64,000 nucleotides of DNA, from NCBI GenBank assembly GCA_902591485.1, contig CACJAV010000005.1, positions 1 through 64,000 of the forward strand, read 5' to 3'. The notes under the pieces were generated by a model. That model did not search any database. It saw nothing but the letters and a program-made list of their open reading frames with translations, and was not told the origin of the DNA. Positions 56,971-64,000 of the stretch are shown piece after piece. The stretch's first letter is position 1. The number at the start of each line of letters is the position of its first letter. This DNA comes from an uncultured Alphaproteobacteria bacterium. Its GTDB lineage: Bacteria; Pseudomonadota; Alphaproteobacteria; HIMB59; GCA-002718135. A program made the position numbers and the translations under genes.

Positions 56971-57743
56971 CTACGAAATAGAATAAATATTCCTGCTAAG
57001 AATATTGGAATACATAAAATTTGACCCATGGATAAGTAATTGAAAAATAAACCTAAATGCAAATCAGGCTCTCTTAAATATTCAATAAAAAATCTAAAAA
57101 TTGAATAAATTATTAAAAAATAAGCACTTAAATTTCCAATTATATATCTTTTTTTATTTTTAATAAAATACAAATATAAGATAAAAAACAAAACTATTCC
57201 TTCAAATAACGCCTCATATAGCTGTGATGGGTGTCTTGGATTATTATCAACTAACGGGTAAATAAATGCAAAAGGAAATTCAGTAACCCTTCCATACAAT
57301 TCTGTATTTATAAAATTAGAAATTCTTCCTAGAAATAATCCTATAGGAGCTACAATAGATACTAAGTCTGATAAATAAAAAAAATTAACATTATTTTTTT
57401 TTGCAAAAAGATAAATTGATAAAATTATTCCAATTAAACCTCCATGAAAAGACATCCCTCCTTTCCAAATTTCAAAAAGATATAATGGGTCGAAAAAAAA
57501 TAACTTTGATTGGTAAAAAACAACATAACCTAACCTTCCACCTATTATTACTCCAATTACTGCCCATATAAAAAATTTATCAATCTGAGTATTTGAAAGT
57601 ATATTGAAAGATTGTCTATTGAGTTTTTTGATTAATATTGATCCAAGGATAAAAGCAAAAATATACGAAAGACTATACCAACGTATATCTATAAAACCTA
57701 AAGATATAAGTATTGGATCTATTGAAGGTTGAATTATAATCAT
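56967..57743 (-). CDS. lgt: Prolipoprotein diacylglyceryl transferase
   Basis: A 258-residue polytopic membrane enzyme. The signature GLFLGRISNFINTELYGR and FAFIYPLVDNNPRHPSQLYEA, with the essential arginines and histidine, are present, and GGRLGYVVFY precedes them. It attaches diacylglycerol to the lipobox cysteine of prolipoproteins. It diverges from the ubiK-like gene. Confidence 0.95.
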   Translation of the reverse strand: MIIIQPSIDPILISLGFIDIRWYSLSYIFAFILGSILIKKLNRQSFNILSNTQIDKFFIWAVIGVIIGGRLGYVVFYQSKLFFFDPLYLFEIWKGGMSFHGGLIGIILSIYLFAKKNNVNFFYLSDLVSIVAPIGLFLGRISNFINTELYGRVTEFPFAFIYPLVDNNPRHPSQLYEALFEGIVLFFILYLYFIKNKKRYIIGNLSAYFLIIYSIFRFFIEYLREPDLHLGLFFNYLSMGQILCIPIFLAGIFILFRR

Positions 57744-57768
57744 TATCTTTTAAATAGGTTATTACATT

Positions 57769-58047
57769 ATGGTTAATAAAAGCAAAATTTTATCTGACTT
57801 ATCAAAAATAGCTGTTGATGCAATGAGTACCTTTTCTAGTCTAAGAAAAGAAATTGAGACAATGGTCTCACTAAGAGTGAACAAGGTCATAAATAAAATG
57901 AATCTTGTAAAAAGAGATGAATTTGATGCACTGAAAAGATTGGTGCAAAAATCGATAATTGATAATGAAAAAACAAAAAAACCTAGAAAGAAAACTGTTA
58001 CAAAAAAGAAAAAAACTATTTCTAGAAAAAAAAAGGCTAAAAACTAA
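57769..58047 (+). CDS. UbiK-like (BMFP domain) protein with basic tail
   Basis: A 92-residue protein. Residues 1-66 fit the BMFP/UbiK pattern: a first helix with ILSDLSKIAVDAMSTFSSL and a coiled-coil ending RDEFDALKRLVQK. UbiK helps assemble the ubiquinone-synthesis complex. The last 26 residues are nearly all lysine, arginine, threonine and proline. Basic tails of this sort occur in some members, but this one is strong. It diverges from lgt. Confidence 0.82.
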   Translation: MVNKSKILSDLSKIAVDAMSTFSSLRKEIETMVSLRVNKVINKMNLVKRDEFDALKRLVQKSIIDNEKTKKPRKKTVTKKKKTISRKKKAKN

Positions 58048-58156
58048 CAATTATTCACATTTTTCCTCTTATTTTATTAATTTAACTTGCGAAACATCTC
58101 GTTTATTTAGTAAGACTATATCTAGTACTTAAATTAATTAAAATACTATATAAAGT

Positions 58157-58645
58157 ATGGATATCGAAAATTTACCCTTAAATCCTATAGATGTAGTTGA
58201 GGAAGTAATTTATCAAAAAAAATGGAGTTTTAGCAGAGCAGATGAATATGAGTTGGTTGCTGATATTTCCTCCAAATGGTGTCAATATAGATTGTATTTT
58301 ACATGGTCTGAAAACATAAAAGCTATAAGTTTTACAATAACTTTTGATTTAAAATTTCCACAGAATAAAATTGGTAAAGCCTATGAATTAATAGGTTTAA
58401 TAAATGAAAAGTTATGGTTGGGTCATTTTGATATTACCAGCAAAAATGGTATTCCTGCATTTCGTCATACTATTTTGTCTAATTCAGACAGTGATTTTTT
58501 ACATGAAAAATTAGAAAATTTGGTTGATATTGCTATTTATGAATGTGAAAAATATTATCCTTCTTTTCAGCAAGTTCTATTTGATGAACTGGAGCCATCT
58601 AAATCTTTACTATTTGCCAATTTTGAAGTTCTAGGGTCCGCCTAA
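58157..58645 (+). CDS. YbjN domain-containing protein
   Basis: A 162-residue protein with a YbjN-like type III secretion chaperone-type fold: WSFSRADEYELVADISSKWCQYRL, LPFxxx-like strands, then GKAYELIGLINEKLWLGHFDI. It is common in alphaproteobacteria just upstream of proC. No function is established; the E. coli homologue affects motility and stress phenotypes. It ends 43 bases before proC. Confidence 0.85.
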   Translation: MDIENLPLNPIDVVEEVIYQKKWSFSRADEYELVADISSKWCQYRLYFTWSENIKAISFTITFDLKFPQNKIGKAYELIGLINEKLWLGHFDITSKNGIPAFRHTILSNSDSDFLHEKLENLVDIAIYECEKYYPSFQQVLFDELEPSKSLLFANFEVLGSA

Positions 58646-58688
58646 AAAACTATATATTTTTTTTAAAAAGTATAATTAATAATAATTT

Positions 58689-59504
58689 ATGAGTAAAGTT
58701 TTGTTAGTAGGTTGTGGGCATATGGGTAGTGCATTAATAATGTCTTGGTTAAATCTTAAATATTATTCTTTTACAATAGTAGATCCATACAATTTTAATA
58801 AATTAAAAAATAAATTAAAACGTAAAAAAATTGATATTTTAAATAAAGCTCCTACTCAAAAACAAATGAAAACATTTGATATAATTATTTTTGCAGTTAA
58901 GCCGCAAATTGCTACTGATGTTTTAAATGATTATGAAAATTTTGAATTAAAAAAAAATATAGTAATAGGTAGTATCATTGCAGGTAAGAAAATAAATTTT
59001 TTTAAAAAAAGAATTAAAAATGCAAATCAATTTGTAAGAATAATGCCCAATATGCCAGCGCTAGTTCGCAATGGTATATCATGTTTTGTTTCAAACAGTA
59101 GTTTAACAATAAATAATAAAAAAAAATTAAATGAACTTTTCTTAAATGTGGGTAAAACCATATGGTTAAAAAATGAAAGTCAAATTGATAAAGCAACTGC
59201 TGTTTCAGGTAGTGGGCCTGGCTATATCTTTACTCTAATTCATGCATTTGAAAAAGCTGCTGAAAAACTAGGATTTTCAAAAAACCAATCCCAAGACTTA
59301 ATTATTTCAACGATGTTAGGTTCAATTTACTTAATGCAAGAAACTAAAAAAAAACCTGAAGAATTAGCAATACAAATTGCAGTTAAGGGTGGAACAACAG
59401 AAGCTGGGATAAAAAATTTGAAAAATAATAATATTGATAAAATTATTTATAAAACTTTTATGGCTGCATATAATAGAGCAAAAATACTAAGTAAAAAAAA
59501 TTAA
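58689..59504 (+). CDS. proC: Pyrroline-5-carboxylate reductase
   Basis: A 271-residue enzyme. The dinucleotide loop LVGCGHMGSALI is at the N-terminus, FAVKPQ follows, and the C-terminal domain has VSGSGPGYIF and VKGGTTEAGI. It reduces pyrroline-5-carboxylate to proline. It ends within the ATG of the next gene (TTAATG). Confidence 0.93.
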   Translation: MSKVLLVGCGHMGSALIMSWLNLKYYSFTIVDPYNFNKLKNKLKRKKIDILNKAPTQKQMKTFDIIIFAVKPQIATDVLNDYENFELKKNIVIGSIIAGKKINFFKKRIKNANQFVRIMPNMPALVRNGISCFVSNSSLTINNKKKLNELFLNVGKTIWLKNESQIDKATAVSGSGPGYIFTLIHAFEKAAEKLGFSKNQSQDLIISTMLGSIYLMQETKKKPEELAIQIAVKGGTTEAGIKNLKNNNIDKIIYKTFMAAYNRAKILSKKN

Positions 59505-60049
59505 TGATTGATTTAGAAAAAAAAATTGCAGAAGATACACTAAAAAAACTTCACAAAAAATCATGGGATAAATTAACCTTAGATGATGTACTTGATAAAA
59601 AAAATAAGAAGCAAAAAATTATTAATACAAAAAATGATTTGCTTACAAATATCAACAAGTACGTTGATAATTTATTAATAGAAAAAACAAAAAATATAGA
59701 TAGTTCGTCAACAAAGGATATGTTATTTGAGGTTTTAATGGCAAGATTTGATATTTTGCAAGAAAACAGGATTTCATTTATTAAAATGTTTGAAGCATTA
59801 AAAAAATCTCCTAAAAAAATATTAAAACTATTCCCATCCTTATTAGAAAGTATGATAGTTACAGCAGAGTTAGCAAAATTTAATGTCAATGGTGTAAAGG
59901 GTGCTATTAGATTAAAAGGACTTTTTTTAGTTTATTTAATTACATTTTACTCTTGGATTGATGATCATACTTTTTCTTTAGAAAAAACTATGAATGCCCT
60001 CGATAAAAATTTAGACCAAGTAGAAAAATTTAGTAAATATTTAAAGTGA
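59504..60049 (+). CDS. COQ9/TetR-like helical protein
   Basis: A 181-residue all-helical protein. The N-terminus WDKLTLDDVLDK is a degenerate TetR helix-turn-helix, and the C-terminal part (MLFEVLMARFDILQENR, KTMNALDKNLDQVEKF) matches the alphaproteobacterial TetR-like proteins related to mitochondrial COQ9. It could support ubiquinone synthesis, consistent with the UbiK-like gene nearby, or act as a regulator. Motifs do not decide. It overlaps the next gene by four bases. Confidence 0.72.
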   Translation: MIDLEKKIAEDTLKKLHKKSWDKLTLDDVLDKKNKKQKIINTKNDLLTNINKYVDNLLIEKTKNIDSSSTKDMLFEVLMARFDILQENRISFIKMFEALKKSPKKILKLFPSLLESMIVTAELAKFNVNGVKGAIRLKGLFLVYLITFYSWIDDHTFSLEKTMNALDKNLDQVEKFSKYLK

Positions 60050-60387
60050 CTAAAATTATATCATATCAAGATTTTGAGAAAGTGGATATTAGAGTTGGTA
60101 CAATTATTTCGGCAAAAGAGAATTTTAAACTAAAAAAACCCTCTATTGTTCTCGAAATTGATTTTGGAAAAAAAATTGGCATTAAAAAAAGTTCTGCTCA
60201 ATTTACTAAAAATTATAAATCAAGTGATTTAATTAATAAGCAAGTTGCCGCTGTAATAAATTTTGCACCCAAACAAATTGGCAATTTAATTTCTCAAGTT
60301 TTAGTCTTGGGATTTCCAAATGAGCTTAACGAACCAATATTAATTGAGCCTAATCAAACTATTCCTAATGGGGGTAGGCTTTTTTAA
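60046..60387 (+). CDS. tRNA-binding domain protein (CsaA-like)
   Basis: A 113-residue OB-fold protein starting with GTG. VDIRVGTIISAKENFKLKKPSIVLEIDFG and the IGIKKSSAQFT segment match the CsaA family, whose members act as secretion-associated chaperones or bind tRNA. It has no fused synthetase. Its stop interlocks with the convergent histidine kinase stop in TTAA. Confidence 0.88.
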   Translation: MTKIISYQDFEKVDIRVGTIISAKENFKLKKPSIVLEIDFGKKIGIKKSSAQFTKNYKSSDLINKQVAAVINFAPKQIGNLISQVLVLGFPNELNEPILIEPNQTIPNGGRLF

Positions 60388-61682
60388 ATTGGAAGTTGTA
60401 TTATAGATTTTAGACCTCCATAGCTAGATTTTGATAATTTTACATCACCTCCATGCGATCTAATGATATCTCTAGTAATGGATAAACCTAGCCCACTTTC
60501 GCCTTTTAGTTTGTTTCGAGAAGGATCTAATGAAAAAAATGGCTTAAAGACATCTTCGTAATTTTTATCAGGAATACCTGGGCCATTATCTTCTATAATG
60601 ATAATACATCCATCATTATTAAGTAATATTTCAATGTTCAATTCATTAGAATATCTTAAAGAATTATCAATAATGTTTTGTATAGCTCTCTTTAATTGTA
60701 TTGGTCTTCCTGAAGTTTTAATAATATTTTTTTCTGTAAACTTTATCTTATATTTATTTAAATCTACATTTTTAATTATATCCTTTACTAATTTATTAAT
60801 GATAATATTCTCAATTGGTTCAGGTGCTTCAGATCTAACAAAACTAACATAACTATCCAACATTGCAGTCATTTCATTGATATCTAATTCTAGCTCTGTT
60901 TTTGCTTTTTCATCTTTTAAGAGTGATAATTGAAGTTTCATTCTTGTTAATGGTGTACGTAGATCATGACTTACACCTGCTAACATATCAGTTCGTTGTT
61001 TTAAAAATCTTTTTATTCTTGTTCTCATTTGATTAAAAGCATTTGCTGTTTGTTTGATTTCTGACGCACCAACTGCTTTTAATTCTGGAGCATCCAAACC
61101 TCTACCGAATGTTTCTGCTATTATTGACAATCTTTTAAGAGGCCTTATTTGTTTATTCATAAAAAAATAAGAAAATAATAAAAGAAGAATAGAAGCAAAC
61201 ATCATCCACAGCAAAAAGACAAAAGCTGTTTCACTGTACAGTCTATCTTTGTCTACGATAATAAATAAATATTGATTTTTTTTAATTTGTAATATTATCT
61301 CAACACCTGAATCGATATTACTTAAATCATAAAAAAAGGGAGTCTTTAATTCTGAGAGTGCCTGTTTCAGTCTATTAGATAAAATACCTCTTTGATTAAT
61401 TAATGATTTATTTTCAATTTCACCATTTTCTATGATTTTTATTTTCATTTTAAAATCTTCTCTAGCAATTTGTATTGCCTCAAATTCAAGATCTTTTTCA
61501 ATTAATTTAACTAGAACATTTATGTCTGCAACTACTGATTGTGTTAGCCTTTTTGATATTATATTCCATGAAGTTTGATAAAAAATAATGGAAGTAATTA
61601 TTACTAAAATTATAATTGGAACAAATATTATAATTATAGATCTTCCTAATAATGACTTTGGAATTATTCTTTTAACAATCAT
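60384..61682 (-). CDS. EnvZ-like sensor histidine kinase
   Basis: A 432-residue membrane kinase. Two membrane segments (about residues 15-35 and 150-175) flank a small periplasmic sensor domain, followed by HAMP, HisKA with GVSHDLRTPLTRM, and HATPase with the N box NIIDNSLRYS, G1 EDNGPGIP and G2 KGESGLGLSI. It should phosphorylate the OmpR-type regulator encoded directly upstream (four-base overlap). The signal is unknown. Confidence 0.92.
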   Translation of the reverse strand: MIVKRIIPKSLLGRSIIIIFVPIIILVIITSIIFYQTSWNIISKRLTQSVVADINVLVKLIEKDLEFEAIQIAREDFKMKIKIIENGEIENKSLINQRGILSNRLKQALSELKTPFFYDLSNIDSGVEIILQIKKNQYLFIIVDKDRLYSETAFVFLLWMMFASILLLLFSYFFMNKQIRPLKRLSIIAETFGRGLDAPELKAVGASEIKQTANAFNQMRTRIKRFLKQRTDMLAGVSHDLRTPLTRMKLQLSLLKDEKAKTELELDINEMTAMLDSYVSFVRSEAPEPIENIIINKLVKDIIKNVDLNKYKIKFTEKNIIKTSGRPIQLKRAIQNIIDNSLRYSNELNIEILLNNDGCIIIIEDNGPGIPDKNYEDVFKPFFSLDPSRNKLKGESGLGLSITRDIIRSHGGDVKLSKSSYGGLKSIIQLPI

Positions 61683-62359
61683 ATTTCCCTACAAACTAAC
61701 ATATAACCTTTGCTCCTAATGGTTTTTATAAATTGTGGTTTTTTTGGAATTTTTTCAATTTTTTGACGTAATCTTGTTATGCCTACATCAACTTTTCTTA
61801 GTTCGCTCTCATCAAATTCTTTGTCTGCCAATTCTTCTCTTGAAACAAGATTATTTCTTTTATTAATTAATTTTATTAGCAATGTGTTTTCACCCTCTGT
61901 TAAATAAATTTCCTCATATTCTTTTTTTAGAACCATAGTCTTTGTATCAAAAACATAATTACCAAACTCAATACGCAATTCGGATTGATTAATGTTCTCA
62001 TATAAATTCAGCAATTTTTTTATGCGAAGATATAATTCTTCTGGTTCAAAGGGTTTTGAAACATAATCATCAGATCCTATTTTTAGACCTTGGATGATAT
62101 TTTCATTTTCCCCCATTGCTGTTAACATTATTATTGGAGTATTTGATTTATTTTTAATTAGAGATATTAACTCTACCCCATCTCCACTTGGCATCATTCT
62201 ATCTAATATTATTAAATCAAAAACAAAGTATTTTAGTATTTCCTTTGCTTCTTCAAAGTCTTGAGATGTAAAAATTGATAGGTTTTTTTCACTTAAATAA
62301 TCTTTTAATAAATCTCTTAATCTTTGATCATCATCTACTAGAAGAATAGTTTTGTTCAT
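61679..62359 (-). CDS. OmpR-family response regulator (PetR-like)
   Basis: A 226-residue regulator. The receiver domain has the acidic DDD pocket (LLVDDDQRLR), the phospho-aspartate in LIILDRMMPSGDG, the threonine in LTAMGE and the lysine in SKPFEPEEL. The C-terminal winged helix contains LTEGENTLLIKLINKRNN and VDVGITRLRQKIE. The MarR-regulator-kinase order resembles the petP-petR arrangement of Rhodobacter, where PetR supports petABC expression. I use the ATG at 62359; a TTG two codons earlier is possible. Confidence 0.9.
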   Translation of the reverse strand: MNKTILLVDDDQRLRDLLKDYLSEKNLSIFTSQDFEEAKEILKYFVFDLIILDRMMPSGDGVELISLIKNKSNTPIIMLTAMGENENIIQGLKIGSDDYVSKPFEPEELYLRIKKLLNLYENINQSELRIEFGNYVFDTKTMVLKKEYEEIYLTEGENTLLIKLINKRNNLVSREELADKEFDESELRKVDVGITRLRQKIEKIPKKPQFIKTIRSKGYMLVCREI

Positions 62360-62361
62360 CT

Positions 62362-62847
62362 TCAATCATTTATTTCTTGAAAAGTTTTTTTATTGTTATC
62401 TTCGATCATTTCATATAACATTTTCTTGAAACCATTTATATTATCCTCACTAAATTTATTTATAACCCCTCTAATTTTTTTTATTTGAATACTTGATAGC
62501 TCACTCTCAAGTTTTTTTCCTTTTTCAGTAAGTGATAACTTTTTGGTTCTTTTATCCACACCAGTTGAGACTATAATAAATTTTTCCTTAACTAATTGAT
62601 TTAAAACTCTTGAAAGACTTTGTTTAGTAATTTGTAAAACAACTAACAGTTCTTTGATAGTAATGTGATTTTTCTTTCCAACAAAATATATAACTCTATG
62701 ATGCGCCCTACCAAAGTTTAACTTTTCAAGAATTTTATCAGGCCCAGATGTGAAATCTCTATAGGAAAAAAAGATAAGCTCAATTACCTTCTTTACTTCT
62801 TTGTCATTTAAAAAAAAAGGAGATAATAAATTATTTAGGTCAGCCAT
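62362..62847 (-). CDS. MarR-family regulator (PetP-like)
   Basis: A 161-residue MarR-type protein. The winged-helix core has KELLVVLQITKQSLSRVLNQL, EKFIIVSTGVDKRTKKLSLT (the beta-wing) and a C-terminal helix dimer region. The first 40 residues (KEVKKVIELIFFSYRDF) match the N-terminus of PetP-like members in alphaproteobacteria. It is first in the operon, ahead of the regulator and kinase, and diverges from ilvE over 62 bases. Confidence 0.86.
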   Translation of the reverse strand: MADLNNLLSPFFLNDKEVKKVIELIFFSYRDFTSGPDKILEKLNFGRAHHRVIYFVGKKNHITIKELLVVLQITKQSLSRVLNQLVKEKFIIVSTGVDKRTKKLSLTEKGKKLESELSSIQIKKIRGVINKFSEDNINGFKKMLYEMIEDNNKKTFQEIND

Positions 62848-62909
62848 ATTGACTTAATTATGCATCACTGATAGTCAATTGTCATTAAAAAAAATTAATA
62901 TGGAATATT

Positions 62910-63794
62910 ATGAGCAAATCTTTTGAAAATCGAGAAGGTTGGATTTGGATGAATGGTGTATTTATTCCATGGAAAAATGCAACATCTCATATAATTTCTC
63001 AAGGATTACATTATGCTAGTGCAGTATTTGAAGGAGAAAGAGCATATGGTGGTAAAATTTTTAAATCTCAAGAGCATACCGATCGTTTTTTCAATTCTGC
63101 AAAAATAATAGGTATAAAAATTCCTTTTTCCAAGGAGGAAATTAATGAGGCAAAGAATACGCTCATTAATAAAATGGGTTATAAAGATTGTTATGTTCGA
63201 CCTCTTGCTTGGAGAGGTGGAGATCAAATGGGTATTTCGACAACTAAATCAAATATAAATGTTGCAATAGCAGTTTGGGATGACTGGTCTTCTTATTTTA
63301 AAATTGAGGATAGAAAAAATGGACTAAAATTAATTACATCACCATGGAAAAGACCAGCACCTGACACAGCTCCTTATGAAGCTAAAGCTTCTGGACCATA
63401 TATTATATGCACAATGTCAAAAGAATTTGCAGAAAGCCAAGGATATCACGATGCCCTTATGTTAGACTATAGGGGTTATGTAGCAGAAGGAACAGGGGCT
63501 AATATTTTTTTTATAAAAAATAGTGATATTCACACACCTATACCAGATTGTTTTTTAAATGGCATAACTCGTCAAGCAGTTATAAAAATGGTCACACAGC
63601 AAGGATATAAAATTACAGAAAGACATATTTTGCCTTCAGAAATTAATAAGTATGATGAGGCGTTCCTTACTGGTACTGCTGCAGAGATAACACCAATAAA
63701 ATCAATTGATAATGTTAGTTTTAATACTGGCGATAACTCAACTACATTTAAATTTATGGGTGATTTCAGTGATATGGTAAAAAAATCTAATTAG
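62910..63794 (+). CDS. ilvE: Branched-chain amino acid aminotransferase
   Basis: A 294-residue fold-type IV PLP aminotransferase. GLHYASAVFEGERAY is the substrate loop, the PLP lysine is in YEAKASGPY, and GYVAEGTGANIFF with FLTGTAAEITPI complete the family pattern. It interconverts valine, leucine and isoleucine with their keto acids. Its 3' end overlaps the convergent moaE end by eight bases. Confidence 0.94.
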   Translation: MSKSFENREGWIWMNGVFIPWKNATSHIISQGLHYASAVFEGERAYGGKIFKSQEHTDRFFNSAKIIGIKIPFSKEEINEAKNTLINKMGYKDCYVRPLAWRGGDQMGISTTKSNINVAIAVWDDWSSYFKIEDRKNGLKLITSPWKRPAPDTAPYEAKASGPYIICTMSKEFAESQGYHDALMLDYRGYVAEGTGANIFFIKNSDIHTPIPDCFLNGITRQAVIKMVTQQGYKITERHILPSEINKYDEAFLTGTAAEITPIKSIDNVSFNTGDNSTTFKFMGDFSDMVKKSN

Positions 63795-64000
63795 AGTTTA
63801 CTAACCACTCGTTTTTGTCAGCATAAAATTCATTTTTCCAAAAAGGTGCTTCTTTTTTTAGATAATCCATTATGAAATTGCATGACTCAAAACTGTCTTT
63901 TCTGTGTTTAGAAAAGCAAGCAACTAAAACTATTTTACTATTAACTTCTAATTTTCCATATCTATGAATAATTAAGCTATCTTCAAGTTTCCACTTTAAG
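63787..64000 (-). CDS. moaE: Molybdopterin synthase catalytic subunit MoaE, 3' part (runs off the window)
   Basis: The C-terminal 70 residues of MoaE, read on the minus strand with a TAG stop at 63787-63789. IIHRYGKLEVNSKIVLVAC matches the HR.G.l.vGe strand, SKHRKDSFESCNFIMDYLKK holds the family HR..af...m lysine region, and APFWKNE is the catalytic C-terminal block. MoaE adds the dithiolene sulfurs in molybdenum cofactor synthesis. The 5' part lies beyond the window. Confidence 0.9.
   Translation of the reverse strand, partial: LKWKLEDSLIIHRYGKLEVNSKIVLVACFSKHRKDSFESCNFIMDYLKKEAPFWKNEFYADKNEWLVNSN

Noticed and set aside
62848..62909. A MarR operator in the gap between the PetP-like gene and ilvE
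   Set aside because: Only a CAATTG core is symmetric; no convincing paired half-sites were found.

Overview
The window is a gene-dense, strongly AT-rich stretch of a bacterial chromosome carrying almost only core and metabolic genes. I see no insertion sequence, phage gene, CRISPR array or rRNA. Gene content and order point to an alphaproteobacterium with a streamlined genome: a small SRP RNA followed by dnaX-ybaB-recR, a petABC cytochrome bc1 operon, a membrane-anchored CycM-type cytochrome c, a MarR / OmpR-type regulator / histidine kinase set resembling PetP-PetR, HisN, MidA, UbiK-like and COQ9/TetR-like genes. Very low GC, short intergenic gaps and many start/stop overlaps fit marine lineages such as SAR11-like, HIMB59 or AEGEAN-169 groups. 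That lineage placement is inference.

Layout. 0.1-9.3 kb: an MGMT-family gene and a long minus-strand catabolic operon: small unknown protein, 2-oxoglutarate/Fe(II) dioxygenase, beta-hydroxyacid dehydrogenase, ureohydrolase, FGGY kinase, then an RbsB/RbsA/RbsC-type sugar ABC importer. An ABHD10-like hydrolase lies just upstream. 9.3-12.3 kb: three glycosyltransferases (GT4, GT9, GT9), probably for the cell envelope. 12.5-19.1 kb: infC, rpmI-rplT, pheS-pheT, lepA and tRNA-Ser(GGA). 19.1-26.0 kb (minus): CycM-like cytochrome c, hisN and a complete YejABEF peptide importer. 26.1-36.3 kb (plus): kdsB, pheA, SRP RNA, dnaX, ybaB, recR, def, fmt, truA, an NADPH-reductase-like flavoprotein, a threonine/serine dehydratase and an Xaa-Pro aminopeptidase; one DUF1289 gene is reversed. 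36.3-38.9 kb: two tiny minus-strand genes divergent from a GT4 gene and a hydroxyacid dehydrogenase, with palindromes between. 38.9-45.5 kb (minus): the run rpmH-rnpA-yidD-yidC-engB-argB-HAD-dapD-dapE. 45.6-49.2 kb: panC, a flavin oxidase-like gene, a short CCA-transferase-like gene, a pirin and trmL. 49.3-51.8 kb: petABC. 51.8-57.7 kb (minus): ychF, pth, rplY, prs, pgeF, midA, lgt. 57.8-60.4 kb: ubiK-like, ybjN-like, proC, COQ9/TetR-like, csaA-like. 60.4-64 kb: the regulator/kinase set, ilvE, and the 3' end of moaE running off the window.

The most notable points are: two A-tracts in dnaX, each followed at once by a TGA in the -1 frame, which could generate a short gamma subunit; cytochrome b with PNWY where PEWY is usual; the 2OG-dioxygenase/ureohydrolase/FGGY-kinase/sugar-ABC operon of unknown substrate, whose ureohydrolase has GGDD in place of GGDH; five convergent gene pairs whose stop codons interlock in four bases; a GC-rich hairpin leader before rpmI; and a CCA-transferase-like protein lacking most of the usual C-terminal half.
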